DNA of 64,000 nucleotides from Microbacterium terregens (lineage in GTDB: Bacteria > Pseudomonadota > Alphaproteobacteria > Sphingomonadales > Sphingomonadaceae), in NCBI RefSeq assembly GCF_027922045.1, contig NZ_BSEX01000006.1, forward strand, positions 160,784-224,783, read 5' to 3'. The position numbers and the translations under genes were made by a program. The notes under the pieces are model-generated. The model had not been told where the DNA came from and did not search any database. It was given only the letters and a program-made list of their open reading frames with translations. Positions 36,949 through 47,420 of this stretch are shown here, piece by piece (positions within the stretch are counted from its first letter, which is position 1; each line of letters begins with the position of its first letter).

Positions 36949-38162
36949 TAGCCGAAGATCCTGCTCACTCGTTCCAGTCCGCGCACCAGTGCGTCCACGT
37001 CGGCCTGGGAATTATAGACGCCGAAGCTTGCGCGCGCGGTCGCCGGCACCCCGAGCCGATCCATCAGCGGCTGTGCGCAATGGTGGCCGGCGCGGATCGC
37101 CACGCGTTCCTCGTCCAAGATGGTGCCGATGTCGTGCGGATGCACCCCCTGAAACGCAAAGCTGACGATGCCGGCGGAATCTTCCGGCCCGAACAGCGTG
37201 ACCGAGTTGATCCGCCCCAGCCCTTCGCGGGCGGCGGCGACCAACGCCGTCTCGTGCGCGTGGATCGCGTCCAGACCGATGCCCGCGACATAGTCGATCG
37301 CGGCATGCAGCCCGAGCACACCGACGATATGCGGCGTCCCTGCCTCGAACCGTCCCGGCGGCGGCGCATAGGTGGTGCGCTCGAAGGTCACTCGGTCGAT
37401 CATCGACCCGCCGCCCTGGTACGGCGGCATCGCTTCGAGCAGCTCCGCCCTGCCCCACAGCACGCCGATGCCGGTCGGACCGTAGAGCTTGTGGCCGGAG
37501 AAGACGTAGAAGTCGCAGCCGAGCTTCGTCACGTCCACCGGCAGCCGCGCGACCGCCTGGCAGCCGTCGATCAGGATCTTGGCGCCGACGCCATGCGCCA
37601 GCGTCACCGCGCGCTGCACGTCGAGTACCGAGCCCAGCACGTTGGAGACATGGGCAAGCGCGACGAGCTTGTGCTCGGGCCGCAGCATCTGCGCCATCAC
37701 GTCCAGGTCGATGCGGCCGTCGGCGGTGAGCGGCACGACGTCGATTGCAGCACCCACCCGCTCTGCGACCATCTGCCACGGCACGATGTTGCTGTGGTGC
37801 TCCAGCATCGACAGCAGGATGCGGTCGCCCGCCTTCAACTGCGTGCCGGCCCAGCTTTGCGCGACCAGGTTGATCCCCTCGGTCGCACCACGGGTGAAGA
37901 CGATCTCGTCCGGCGAGCCCGCGCCGATGAAGCTTGCCACCCGCCGCCGCGCCGCCTCGAACGCCAGCGTCATGTCAGCCGAGCGCTGGTAGACCCCGCG
38001 GTGGACGGTGGCATAGGTCTCGCCATAGCCGCGCGCGATCGCGTCGAGCACCGGCCGCGGCTTCTGCGCGGTCGCGGCGGTGTCGAGATAGGCATAGCCC
38101 GCCGGGATCGCCGGGAAATCGGCTACCACGTCGAGCGGACGGGTGTCGGCCAGCACGCTCAC
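36948..38162 (-). CDS. sufS: cysteine desulfurase SufS
   Basis: A 404-residue PLP enzyme that takes sulfur from cysteine. The PLP lysine lies in FSGHKLYGPTGIGVLWGRAE, with the conserved His pair in SMLEHHSNIVPWQ. The active-site cysteine is in RAGHHCAQPLMDR near residue 360, as in group II (SufS) enzymes. The start is a GTG at 38162 that overlaps the sufD stop (GTGA). The adjacent DNA is open further upstream, but that only mirrors sufD. No sufE or sufU partner gene is in this operon. Confidence 0.96.
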   Translation of the reverse strand: MSVLADTRPLDVVADFPAIPAGYAYLDTAATAQKPRPVLDAIARGYGETYATVHRGVYQRSADMTLAFEAARRRVASFIGAGSPDEIVFTRGATEGINLVAQSWAGTQLKAGDRILLSMLEHHSNIVPWQMVAERVGAAIDVVPLTADGRIDLDVMAQMLRPEHKLVALAHVSNVLGSVLDVQRAVTLAHGVGAKILIDGCQAVARLPVDVTKLGCDFYVFSGHKLYGPTGIGVLWGRAELLEAMPPYQGGGSMIDRVTFERTTYAPPPGRFEAGTPHIVGVLGLHAAIDYVAGIGLDAIHAHETALVAAAREGLGRINSVTLFGPEDSAGIVSFAFQGVHPHDIGTILDEERVAIRAGHHCAQPLMDRLGVPATARASFGVYNSQADVDALVRGLERVSRIFG

Positions 38163-39238
38163 AGCGCCGCTTCCAGCCAGCGATCGGCGTCGGCCACGAA
38201 CGCCTCGCGCACGGTCTCCTGGCCGATGCGGTCGAGCGAGTCCGCCACGAATGCGCGGGTCAGCAGCGCCTTGGCGCGCGGGCGCGGCACGCCGCGGCTC
38301 TGAAGGTAGAAGAGCGCGCGATTGTCGAGCTCGCCCACGGTCGCGCCATGCGCGCACTTCACGTCGTCGGCAAAGATCTCGAGCTCGGGCTTGAGGTTCA
38401 CCGTCGCCGTGCGCTGGAGCAGGATGCCGCGGAGCGACTGTTCGCCGTCGGTCTTCTGCGCACCGCGCGCCACATCGACGCGGGCAGCAAGGCTCGCGGC
38501 CGACTGGTCGGCCGCGACCGCGCGCCAGGTCTGGTGGCTGGTACCGCGCTCGGCCGCATGGCGGACGGTCACCGCACACTCCTGGCGCTGCTCGCCGCGG
38601 GTCAGCAGCGCGCCACCCATTTCGGCATAGGCATCGGTGCCGCTCACCACGAGTTCGCCGTCGATGCGGCTGCCCATGCCGCCGGCACCTAGGAAGGTCG
38701 CGGCATAGCTTGCCGCCTGGCCGACATCGACCTCGTCGCGGATCGAAACGAAGCCGTCCGACTGGATCAGCCGGACCGAGCGCATCAGCCGCGCACCGCG
38801 TGCGAGTTCGATGCGGGTCTGGCGATTGGCCCAGCCGCTGCCGACGAAGGTCTCGACCACCGACGCCGCGGCATCGGGCGCGAGCGCGATGAACCCACGC
38901 AGATGATTGTCGCCGCCCGACCCCAGATGGACGATCTGGATCGGATCGCTCACCGCCTCCTGGCCGAGTTCCAGCGCCCAGCCCTCAAGCTGCCCGAAGC
39001 GGGCGAGCGGGTGCTCGCTCGTCCAGGCACGGCTACCGACAGCAACCGGCCCGGGCGCGCTGCGCGCGGCGTCATAGACGCCATCGACGAACACCAGCCG
39101 CGGGCCATCGATCGGCAACAGCGCGGCGTCGAGATCGGGTGCGGCTCCACGCGGGCTCTCGGCCGCGCGCTGCAGTGCCGGCAGGTCCGCCCAGCGCCAC
39201 CGCTCCGACTTGGGCGAAGGAAGTTCGAGGGTGCTCAC
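38159..39238 (-). CDS. sufD: Fe-S cluster assembly protein SufD
   Basis: A 359-residue scaffold subunit of the SufBCD complex. The N-terminal part is variable. The beta-helix core and the C-terminal family block FADDVKCAHGATVGELDNRA (with the conserved Cys and His), then LFYLQSRGVPRPRAKALLTR are intact. The start is a GTG that overlaps the sufC stop codon (GTGA). The sequence is shorter than E. coli SufD (423), as is common in alphaproteobacteria. Confidence 0.94.
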   Translation of the reverse strand: MSTLELPSPKSERWRWADLPALQRAAESPRGAAPDLDAALLPIDGPRLVFVDGVYDAARSAPGPVAVGSRAWTSEHPLARFGQLEGWALELGQEAVSDPIQIVHLGSGGDNHLRGFIALAPDAAASVVETFVGSGWANRQTRIELARGARLMRSVRLIQSDGFVSIRDEVDVGQAASYAATFLGAGGMGSRIDGELVVSGTDAYAEMGGALLTRGEQRQECAVTVRHAAERGTSHQTWRAVAADQSAASLAARVDVARGAQKTDGEQSLRGILLQRTATVNLKPELEIFADDVKCAHGATVGELDNRALFYLQSRGVPRPRAKALLTRAFVADSLDRIGQETVREAFVADADRWLEAAL

Positions 39239-39978
39239 GCCGCCACCTGCGCGTAGCCCTCGCGCTCCAGCTCGAGCGCGAGTTCGGCACCGCCGGTGCG
39301 GACGATCCGCCCGTCGGCGAGCACGTGAACGACGTCCGGCTTCACGTAATCGAGCAGCCGCTGATAGTGGGTGATCAGGATGACCGCCTTGTCGGGCGCG
39401 CGCATGATCCGGTTGATGCCGTCGCCGACGATCCGCAGCGCGTCGATGTCGAGGCCGGAGTCGGTCTCGTCCAGGATCGCGAGCTTGGGATTGAGGATGC
39501 CCATCTGCACCATCTCATTGCGCTTCTTCTCGCCGCCGGAGAAGCCGACATTGACCGGGCGCTTGAGCATTTCCGCGTCCATGCTGAGCGCATCGGCCTG
39601 TGCGCGGGCGAGCTTCAGGAACTCGCCGCCCGACAGCGGCTTTTCGTCGCGCGCCTTGCGCTGGGCGTTCAGCGCCTCGCGCAGGAACTGGACGTTGGAG
39701 ACGCCGGGGATCTCGACCGGATACTGGAAGCCCAGGAACAGGCCGGCAGCCGCGCGTGCGTCCGCCTCCATCTCCAGCAGGTCCTCGCCGCCAAAGGTCA
39801 CCGAGCCCTCGGTCACCTCATAGCCCGGGCGGCCGCCGAGGACGTAGCCGAGCGTCGACTTGCCGGCGCCGTTCGGCCCCATGATCGCGTGCACTTCGCC
39901 CGCATTCACGGTCAGCGAAAGGCCCTTCAGGATCGGCTTGCCGTCGATCTCGGCGTGCAGGTTTTCAATCTTCAGCAT
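39235..39978 (-). CDS. sufC: Fe-S cluster assembly ATPase SufC
   Basis: A 247-residue ABC-type ATPase of the SufBCD scaffold. It has Walker A IMGPNGAGKSTLGYVLGG, the Q-loop LFLGFQYPVEIPGVSN, the signature VGFSGGEKKRNEMVQ and Walker B LAILDETDSGLDIDALR. The SufC-specific GEDLLEMEADARA is present. The start at 39978 gives MLKIENLHAEIDGKPILKGL, the usual opening. It is separated from sufB by 72 bases, the only real gap within the operon. Confidence 0.96.
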   Translation of the reverse strand: MLKIENLHAEIDGKPILKGLSLTVNAGEVHAIMGPNGAGKSTLGYVLGGRPGYEVTEGSVTFGGEDLLEMEADARAAAGLFLGFQYPVEIPGVSNVQFLREALNAQRKARDEKPLSGGEFLKLARAQADALSMDAEMLKRPVNVGFSGGEKKRNEMVQMGILNPKLAILDETDSGLDIDALRIVGDGINRIMRAPDKAVILITHYQRLLDYVKPDVVHVLADGRIVRTGGAELALELEREGYAQVAA

Positions 39979-40050
39979 GGATGACTTCCAGAACTTTCCA
40001 TTGTCCGGGCAGCGCGCGCCGCCCCGTAGTACCAAGCGCCCTTGCGTCGA

Positions 40051-41513
<1,463 letters not shown>

Positions 41514-41514
<1 letters not shown>

Positions 41515-41996
41515 TATGCGTGCACTCCGGCACCCGGCCGCAGCGCGGGGTCCAGTTGGGAAAGGGTTGGTTCAACAGGCTCGGGGCCTGCAGAAGAAGA
41601 AATCGTTGCCAGGCTGACCGAGGCGAGCGCGTCGCGGACCAGCGCGTTGACGCCGCCCCAATGGGGACGCACCCGGCAGCTGCCCTCCACCGCGCAGTCG
41701 TGGCGGTCGGCATCCACGCAGGTGGTGAGGGCGATAGGCCCTTCCACCGCCTCGACGATGTCGGCAAGCGAAATCGCCGCCGCGGGCCGTGCCAGCCGGA
41801 AGCCGCCGGCCGCCCCGCGCCCGGTCTCGACGAGCCCGGCGGCCGACAGGCGGCTCACCAGCTTCTGGACGGTCGGCAGCGGCAGGCCCGTATCCTCGGC
41901 CAGCCGCGTCGCGTTGAGCCGCGCCACGCCACCGCAGTGGCGCGCGGTCGCGCTCATCATCACGACGGCATAGTCGGCAAGGCTGGAAAGTCGCAT
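41514..41996 (-). CDS. Rrf2-family Fe-S regulator of the suf operon
   Basis: A 160-residue winged-helix repressor. It opens [20 protein letters not shown] and has [20 protein letters not shown] as recognition helix, then [20 protein letters not shown]. Three cysteines in [20 protein letters not shown] match the [2Fe-2S] ligands of IscR/SufR-type proteins, so it should sense cluster status. The last 25 residues ([20 protein letters not shown]...) are not part of the family core and may come from a repeat. It heads the operon and probably regulates it. Candidate operators are upstream at 41998-42055. Confidence 0.93.
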
Positions 41997-41997
41997 G

Positions 41998-42055
41998 GCT
42001 CCCAATCGGATCATTCCGGTCTGAATTGCAAATGGGAGCAGCGACCCTTAGGGTC
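41998..42055 (-). promoter_or_regulatory. inverted repeats upstream of the suf regulator
   Basis: GCTCCCA (41998-42004) and TGGGAGC (42033-42039) are a 7-base inverted repeat around a 28-base interval. GACCCTTAGGGTC (42043-42055) is a 5+3+5 dyad. TTGACC (minus strand, ending the dyad at 42058-42053) could be a -35 box. All lie within 60 bases of the regulator start. These are candidate autoregulatory sites; the sequences do not match the classic IscR box closely. Confidence 0.5.
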
Positions 42056-42177
42056 AACCGGATTTTGCAGGCGCGAAGGCTTCTTTGGCGTTATTGTTCC
42101 GATCACAGTAATCGGAGGGCCGCGCCGGGACACTCGCAGGCTTTGACCCCCCTTCCCGCCGCTGCCATAGCCGGACG

Positions 42178-43185
42178 ATGCGCTTCTATCATCCCCTGCT
42201 GTTCTCGCTCGATGCCGAGCGTGCGCACCGCCTGACGATCCGCACGCTGGCTGCCTGGGGTGCCGCCGGCTCGCCGTTCGCGCCCGGTACGCCCCGCGAG
42301 ATGCCGGTCACGATCGCAGGGCTGCGCTTCCCGAACCCGGTCGGGCTCGCGGCGGGCGTCGACAAGGATGCGGAGGCCGTCGCCGGCTTCTTCGCGCTCG
42401 GCTTCGGATCGGTCGAGGTCGGCACGCTCACCCCGCGCCCGCAGCCCGGCAATCCGCAACCGCGGCTGTTCCGGCTGGTGGAGGACCGCGCGGTCATCAA
42501 CCGCATGGGCTTCAACAACGGCGGGCTCGACGCGGCGCTCGACCGCATCGCCCGCATGCCCGAGCGCCGCGGCGTGCTCGGCATCAACGTCGGCGCCAAC
42601 AAGGAGTCGGTGGCGGGCGACAGCGCCATTGCCGACTATGTCGCCGGCATCACCAAGGCCGCGCCCTTCGCCGACTATCTGACGATCAACATCAGCTCGC
42701 CCAACACGCCGGGCCTGCGCAACCTGCAGGCACAGCCGGCGCTGGGCGAGCTGATCGCCGCCTGCGACGCGGCGCGTCACCTGGCGATCCGGCGGGTGCC
42801 GCTGTTCCTGAAGGTCGCGCCGGATCTCGATCGCGCCGGGCTGGAGGTCGCCGCCCGCGCGGCGATCGACGGCGGCATCGACGCACTGGTCGTCTCCAAC
42901 ACCACGATCTCGCGGCCGGCGGGGCTGCGGTCGGGGAATGCGGGCGAAACGGGCGGGCTTTCGGGGGCGCCGCTCGCCGCGCTCGCCCGCGCCAAGCTTG
43001 CCGAGGCGCGCGACATCACCGGCGGGCAGCTGCCGCTGGTGTCGGTCGGCGGCATCGGCTCGGCGGATGAAGCCCAGCGTCGGCTGGATGCGGGTGCCAG
43101 CCTGGTGCAGCTCTACTCGGCGCTGGTGTTCGAGGGGCCGGGGCTGGCCCGGCGCATCGTCGCCGGATTGAAGCCCAGCGCCTGA
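42178..43185 (+). CDS. pyrD: dihydroorotate dehydrogenase (quinone), class 2
   Basis: A 335-residue membrane-associated flavoenzyme of pyrimidine synthesis that passes electrons to quinone. It starts MRFYHPLLFSLDAERAHRLT, the amphipathic class-2 N terminus, then FPNPVGLAAGVDKDAEAVAG. The FMN and substrate region is NRMGFNNGGLDAAL, with LTINISSPNTPGLRNLQ holding the catalytic Ser, and GIGSADEAQRRLDAGASLVQ follows. It diverges from the suf operon, and a palindromic repeat follows its stop codon. Confidence 0.97.
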   Translation: MRFYHPLLFSLDAERAHRLTIRTLAAWGAAGSPFAPGTPREMPVTIAGLRFPNPVGLAAGVDKDAEAVAGFFALGFGSVEVGTLTPRPQPGNPQPRLFRLVEDRAVINRMGFNNGGLDAALDRIARMPERRGVLGINVGANKESVAGDSAIADYVAGITKAAPFADYLTINISSPNTPGLRNLQAQPALGELIAACDAARHLAIRRVPLFLKVAPDLDRAGLEVAARAAIDGGIDALVVSNTTISRPAGLRSGNAGETGGLSGAPLAALARAKLAEARDITGGQLPLVSVGGIGSADEAQRRLDAGASLVQLYSALVFEGPGLARRIVAGLKPSA

Positions 43186-43203
43186 AGCATCAGGAAAATA
43201 TGT

Positions 43204-43314
43204 CCGTTCGTGCTGAGTAAGGGCTGAGCGAAGTCGAAGTCCCGTATCGAAGCACCGTGGCGGTCCTTCGATACGCCATTTCGACTACGCTCAATGGCTA
43301 CTCAGGACGAACGG
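43204..43314. repeat. intergenic palindromic repeat, family 2, copy E
   Basis: A 111-bp imperfect palindrome. CCGTTCG (43204-43210) and CGAACGG (43308-43314) are inverted, and CCCGTATCGAAGCACCG pairs with CGGTCCTTCGATACGCC in the middle. Copy D at 23704-23821 shares the ends and core. It lies between pyrD and the convergent ferredoxin gene. Confidence 0.88.
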
Positions 43315-43341
43315 GTGGGTTCAACGTTCGTGCCCCTAGCC

Positions 43342-43659
43342 TCAGTCCTCGGCGGCGATCGTCACGCGCAGGCCGTCGAGGGCCGGGGTGAACTGGATCT
43401 GGCACGACAGGCGCGAGCGTTCGTCACGGTCCGACGTGCTGTCGAGCAGCTCGTCTTCGTCCTCGCTCATCTGCGGCAGCAGCGGCAGGAATTCCGCGTC
43501 GACATGGACGTGGCAGGTCGCGCAGCTGCAGCAGCCGCCGCACAGCGCCAGCAGTTCGTCGAAGCCGGCGTCGCGGATCACTTCCATCACGCTCAGGCCG
43601 ACCTCTGCGGGCACGCTGCGTTCTTCTCCTTCGCGCGTGGTGACGGTAAGCGTGGGCAT
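43342..43659 (-). CDS. [2Fe-2S] ferredoxin
   Basis: A 105-residue adrenodoxin-type ferredoxin. Four cysteine ligands are placed as C-x5-C-x2-C...C: ALCGGCCSCATCHVHVD and RLSCQIQF near residue 85. One extra Cys (GGCC) lies in the loop. It starts MPTLTVTTREGEERSVPAEV. Such ferredoxins serve cytochromes P450 or Fe-S assembly. No redox partner gene is adjacent. It is divergent from the DNA glycosylase. Confidence 0.93.
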   Translation of the reverse strand: MPTLTVTTREGEERSVPAEVGLSVMEVIRDAGFDELLALCGGCCSCATCHVHVDAEFLPLLPQMSEDEDELLDSTSDRDERSRLSCQIQFTPALDGLRVTIAAED

Positions 43660-43737
43660 GCATTTTCTCCAGAACAGCTGTCAGGCCATTGGCGACCGCC
43701 GCCGCCAAATTCAAGGCGCACGGGCTCGGATGCCGGC

Positions 43738-44361
43738 ATGGGCTTGAGCGCACAACAGCTGCGCGAGGCACTGGATGCGCTTGGCGCGATCGAGCCGGCG
43801 TTCGCCGCCGCGGTCGGGCGCGTCGGCTATCCCCCACCGCGCATTCGCGAGCCCGGCTATGCGACGCTGCTGCGCACGATCGTCGGCCAGCAGGTGAGCG
43901 TCCATGCCGCCGCCGCCGTGTGGCGCCGGCTGGAGGAGGCGCTTGGGGAGGTCGAGGAACCTGCCCGTCTTGCCGCCGCAAGCGACGAGACGCTGCGCGC
44001 CGCCGGGCTCTCCCGGCAGAAGATCGGCTACGCCCGCAGCTTGGCCGACGAAGTGGCGAGCGGGCGACTGGACCTGGCCGCGCTGCCGGCGGACGACGAG
44101 GAAGCGATCACGGCGCTTATCCGCATCAAGGGGATCGGGCGCTGGTCGGCGGAAATCTACCTGTTGTTCGCCGAGGGGCGGCCGGACATCTGGCCGGCCG
44201 GTGACCTCGCGGTGCAGGTGGAGGTCGGGCGCATCCTGGGCCACGCCGAACGCCCGAACGAGAAGCTGGTGCGGGTGTTGGCGGAAGGCTGGCGCCCACA
44301 CCGCGGGGCCGCCGCGATCCTCGCCTGGCACCATTACAACAGCAAGATGGAGGTGATCTGA
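43738..44361 (+). CDS. DNA-3-methyladenine glycosylase (AlkA-like, HhH-GPD)
   Basis: A 207-residue base-excision enzyme. The helix-hairpin-helix LIRIKGIGRWSAEIYLLFAE near residue 125 is followed by DIWPAGDLAVQVEVGRILGH with the catalytic Asp. The N-terminal GYATLLRTIVGQQVSVHAAA is typical of the family. It excises alkylated purines such as 3-methyladenine. It lacks the N-terminal domain of E. coli AlkA, as do many short bacterial homologues. The start is taken at 43738, since the open frame before it overlaps the ferredoxin gene. Confidence 0.9.
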   Translation: MGLSAQQLREALDALGAIEPAFAAAVGRVGYPPPRIREPGYATLLRTIVGQQVSVHAAAAVWRRLEEALGEVEEPARLAAASDETLRAAGLSRQKIGYARSLADEVASGRLDLAALPADDEEAITALIRIKGIGRWSAEIYLLFAEGRPDIWPAGDLAVQVEVGRILGHAERPNEKLVRVLAEGWRPHRGAAAILAWHHYNSKMEVI

Positions 44362-44443
44362 CCGCCCGGCGCGGCCCGACCGGCAGCGCCCCGACGCCAC
44401 CATTTCGCTTGCGCAACCTTGGCGGCCCACGAATAACGGGCGC

Positions 44444-44905
44444 GTGGCATTCTCTCCCGTCCTCTCCACCGTCGCAGAAACGATCCAGGTCGCGATCGCG
44501 CCCGTGTTCCTGCTCGCCGGCCTCGGCGCGATCCTGAACGTGATGGTCGGGCGGCTCGCCCGCATCGTCGATCGCTCGCGGCAGCTGACCGCGCTGCAGC
44601 TGCGCGGCGGCGATCCCGAGCGGGTCCAGCATGTGGCGGAGCTGCGGCTGATCGACGGGCGCATCCGCATGATCAACAACGCGGTCTATCTGGTCGTCAT
44701 GGCCGCGATCGCGATCTGTCTGGTGGTGGCGATGCTGTTCGTGGCCGAACTGGGCAATTTTCAGATCGGGCAGGTGATCGCGGTCGCCTTCATCGTCTCG
44801 ATGCTGCTGCTGACCGGCGGGCTGATCTGCTTCCTGATCGAGATCCACATGTCCGTGCGCGCGATCCGCGTCCGCTCCGACCTGCTCGAACTGCCGCTGC
44901 CGTGA
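44444..44905 (+). CDS. DUF2721 membrane protein
   Basis: A 153-residue protein with three hydrophobic segments: AIAPVFLLAGLGAILNVMVG, NNAVYLVVMAAIAICLVVAM and VIAVAFIVSMLLLTGGLICF. The LARIVDRSRQL stretch after the first helix is the DUF2721 signature. Its role is unknown. The start is a GTG at 44444 (upstream CGGGC, no strong site). Its stop overlaps the GTG start of the next gene (GTGA), so the two are coupled. Confidence 0.8.
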   Translation: MAFSPVLSTVAETIQVAIAPVFLLAGLGAILNVMVGRLARIVDRSRQLTALQLRGGDPERVQHVAELRLIDGRIRMINNAVYLVVMAAIAICLVVAMLFVAELGNFQIGQVIAVAFIVSMLLLTGGLICFLIEIHMSVRAIRVRSDLLELPLP

Positions 44906-45294
44906 CTTGGGAGCGCCGGCTGCTGCAGGCGGTCGTGGCGCTGTTGTGCCTGATCCCACTGTCCACGGCGAGCGTCGGCATCCTGCGCGGGGCCGAGTGG
45001 CTGGCGCAGGACGCCGTGCGCGCGGACCTCGACAGCCATTTCCGCTACCTGTCCGGCGTGTTCCTGGGGATGGCGCTGGGCTTTGCCAGCTGCATCCCCG
45101 CGATCGAGCAGCGGGGCGCACGCTTTCGCCTGCTGGGGATGATGGTGGTGATCGGCGGGCTGGCACGGGCGTGGTCGCTGCTGTCGGTGGGTGCGCCGTC
45201 CACCGGGCATCTGGTCGGGCTGTGCGTCGAGCTGGGAGCGGTACCGCTGGTGCTGCTGTGGCAGGCGAGCCTGCAACGCCGCTGGCGCGGTTAG
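44902..45294 (+). CDS. DUF4345 membrane protein
   Basis: A 130-residue protein with four predicted hydrophobic helices: LLQAVVALLCLIPLSTASVG, FRYLSGVFLGMALGFASCIP, LLGMMVVIGGLARAWSLLSV and LVGLCVELGAVPLVLLWQAS. The FRYLSGVFLGMALGF segment followed by GGLARAWSLLSVG is characteristic of DUF4345. Its function is unknown. It begins with GTG inside the DUF2721 stop codon. A family-1 repeat follows. Confidence 0.8.
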   Translation: MTWERRLLQAVVALLCLIPLSTASVGILRGAEWLAQDAVRADLDSHFRYLSGVFLGMALGFASCIPAIEQRGARFRLLGMMVVIGGLARAWSLLSVGAPSTGHLVGLCVELGAVPLVLLWQASLQRRWRG

Positions 45295-45318
45295 GTCTTC
45301 GTCGCACTTCCTTCCATA

Positions 45319-45401
45319 TCCCCGCGCAGGCGGAGATCCAGGGCCCAGCAGAACGACGGTCGCGCCCGGAACCCTGGGCTCCTGCCTTCGCAGGAGCACG
45401 A
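45319..45401. repeat. intergenic palindromic repeat, family 1, copy C (mosaic)
   Basis: The right half (CGCCCGGAACCCTGGGCTCC then TGCCTTCGCAGGAGCACG, to 45401) matches copies A and B. The left half (ATCCCCGCGCAGGCGGAGAT then CCAGGG, from 45319) is diverged and resembles a different palindrome type. It lies between DUF4345 and the convergent amidase gene. Confidence 0.8.
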
Positions 45402-45422
45402 AAGAGGCGCCCGCCAGGCCGT

Positions 45423-47012
45423 CTATCGCGCCGCTTCCAGTCCGCCCACCGTCGGCACGCTCGCCGCATAGCCGGGCTTCACCCGCATCCGCCCGCGCTG
45501 TTCGAACGCATAGCCGGCGCCCAGCAGCAGCGCCTCGCTGTACTTGGGTCCGAGGAAGGAGAGGCCGGCGGGCAGCCCTTGCACCAGCCCCATCGGCACC
45601 GTCAGGTGCGGCGTGCCGGCCACCGCGGGAAGTTCGCTGGCCGAGGGCGGCACGAAATGATCGCCATGCACCGGATCGGAGAGCCAGGGCAGACCATAGG
45701 TCGGCGACACCAGTAGCCGGACCTTCGCCTGGCCGAGCATCGCGTCGATGCCCTCGGCACCCGCGAGCCGCAGCGACTTGGCGCGCGCCTCCTGATAGGC
45801 CGGGTCTTCGAGGCCGGGCATCTTCTGCGCCGCCTCGAACGTGTCCTGGCCGAAGAAGCGCATTTCGGTGTCGGCGTGCTCGGCATTGAACGCGATGACG
45901 TCTGCGAGCGTGCGGGTCTTCACGGCATGCGGCGTGGTCGCGAGATAGGCGTTGAGGTCGGCCTTCAGCTCCGCCTTCAGCACCAGGAACTCGGCTTCGC
46001 CCAGGCCGTCGAGCTTGGGCGGCGTCACGTCGACCAGGGTCGCGCCTGCCGCGCGCAGCACGGCTAGGGCCGCATCATATTGCTTCGCGAGCGGCGCCGA
46101 CATTTCAGGCCGGAGCACGCCCACCCGCATACCCTTCAGCGCATCGGCCGATAGCGCGGCGGCATAGTCGGTGCGGTGCCGGTCGGCGTCGCGCGTGGTC
46201 GGGTCGGCGGGATCGCTGCCGATCATTGCCGAGAACAGCAGCGCCGCATCGCGCACGCTGCGCGCCATCGGTCCCGCGGTGTCCTGGCTGTGGCTGATGG
46301 GCACGATGTGGGTGCGGCTGACCAGGCCGATCGTCGGCTTGAGCCCCACCAGCCCGTTCATCGCCGCCGGGCACACGACCGAGCCGTCGGTCTCCGTCCC
46401 CACCGCCGCCGCGGCGAGGCTGGCGGCGGCGGCCGTGCCGCTGCCGCTGGAGGATCCGCAGGCGGTACGGTCGAGCGCATAGGGGTTGCGCACCAGCCCG
46501 CCGATTGCGCTCCATCCGCTGATCGACCCGGAAGAGCGGATGTTCGCCCATTCGGACAGGTTGGTCTTGCCCAGGATTACGGCGCCTGCCGCGCGCAGCC
46601 GCGCCACCACCGGCGCATCGCGGCCGGTGCGATTGTCCTTGAGCGCCAGGCTGCCGGCGGTGGTCGGCAGTTCCCGAGTCTCGATATTGTCCTTGATCAG
46701 CACCGGCACGCCGTGAAGCGGACCGCGGATTCGTCCTGCGCGCCGTTCGGCGTCGAGGGCACGCGCCTGCGCCAGCGCCTCGGGGTTCACGGCGACGACG
46801 CTGCGCAGCGTCGGCCCCTTGCGGTCGATCGCCTCGATGCGCGCGAGATAGGCGCGAGTCAGCGCCTCGCTGCTGGTGCCCGCGGCCAATGCGGCTGCGG
46901 CGTCGGAGAGGGAGAGTTCCTCGATGGGAGGCGTCTGGGGCGGCTCCGCGCGCGCGGTCGTCGCAAGCGCCAGCAGCGCCAATCCCAGCATTCCCCCTTG
47001 TACCCGCCGCAT
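45423..47012 (-). CDS. exported amidase (amidase signature family)
   Basis: A 529-residue hydrolase with a signal peptide ([17 protein letters not shown]). The Ser-cisSer-Lys triad is visible: catalytic Lys in [12 protein letters not shown], and the Ser pair in [20 protein letters not shown], with [20 protein letters not shown] following. It resembles GatA-type and 6-aminohexanoate-type amidases, but the export signal rules out tRNA amidation. The substrate is unknown. The start at 47012 places the signal peptide at the N terminus; the open frame continues to 47066. Confidence 0.92.
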   Translation of the reverse strand: MRRVQGGMLGLALLALATTARAEPPQTPPIEELSLSDAAAALAAGTSSEALTRAYLARIEAIDRKGPTLRSVVAVNPEALAQARALDAERRAGRIRGPLHGVPVLIKDNIETRELPTTAGSLALKDNRTGRDAPVVARLRAAGAVILGKTNLSEWANIRSSGSISGWSAIGGLVRNPYALDRTACGSSSGSGTAAAASLAAAAVGTETDGSVVCPAAMNGLVGLKPTIGLVSRTHIVPISHSQDTAGPMARSVRDAALLFSAMIGSDPADPTTRDADRHRTDYAAALSADALKGMRVGVLRPEMSAPLAKQYDAALAVLRAAGATLVDVTPPKLDGLGEAEFLVLKAELKADLNAYLATTPHAVKTRTLADVIAFNAEHADTEMRFFGQDTFEAAQKMPGLEDPAYQEARAKSLRLAGAEGIDAMLGQAKVRLLVSPTYGLPWLSDPVHGDHFVPPSASELPAVAGTPHLTVPMGLVQGLPAGLSFLGPKYSEALLLGAGYAFEQRGRMRVKPGYAASVPTVGGLEAAR

Positions 47013-47420
47013 CCGATACTCCCTAGCTTGTGGACGCAGCTTGAGGCCGACAGCGACCGCTTGCAACGGGGCGGCAGGGCTGCCGGGCGCACGCGAAAAT
47101 TTTTTCAGGCTGCGGTTTTCGCTTGATCGCTAGGAATGTCCACGCGTCGCGCGCGCCGGGGAACGATGAACGCCGGATTCACTGCGACGAGCGATCTTGC
47201 AAGCTGCCGAGGTTTGCGCGACACCAAGTCTTGTGGTGGCGCCTGGGAAGCGGCGCTATCGCTGGTATCCAGCGAAGGCTTCCAGTTTGAACGGAATGCG
47301 GCGGAAAAGCCGCGTTTTTTGACGGTGCAGGTGGCTCACGCGGGCTGGTTGCGGCCGTGTTCGGCGACGCTACATCGGGCCTGCCAAGGCCGCGAACAAG
47401 ATATTTGGAACGAGGGCAGC
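47013..47420 (+). promoter_or_regulatory. 408-base leader between the amidase gene and nrdA, with NrdR-box-like site
   Basis: No gene is supported here, although the nrdA frame is open back to 47136. ACACCAAGTCTTGTGG (47221-47236) matches 11 of 16 bases of the NrdR box (ACAC-N8-GTGT type). NrdR boxes usually occur in pairs about three helical turns apart. A second one was not clear; GATCTTGCAAG at 47193-47203 is only a weak candidate. The region should also contain the divergent amidase promoter. Confidence 0.35.
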
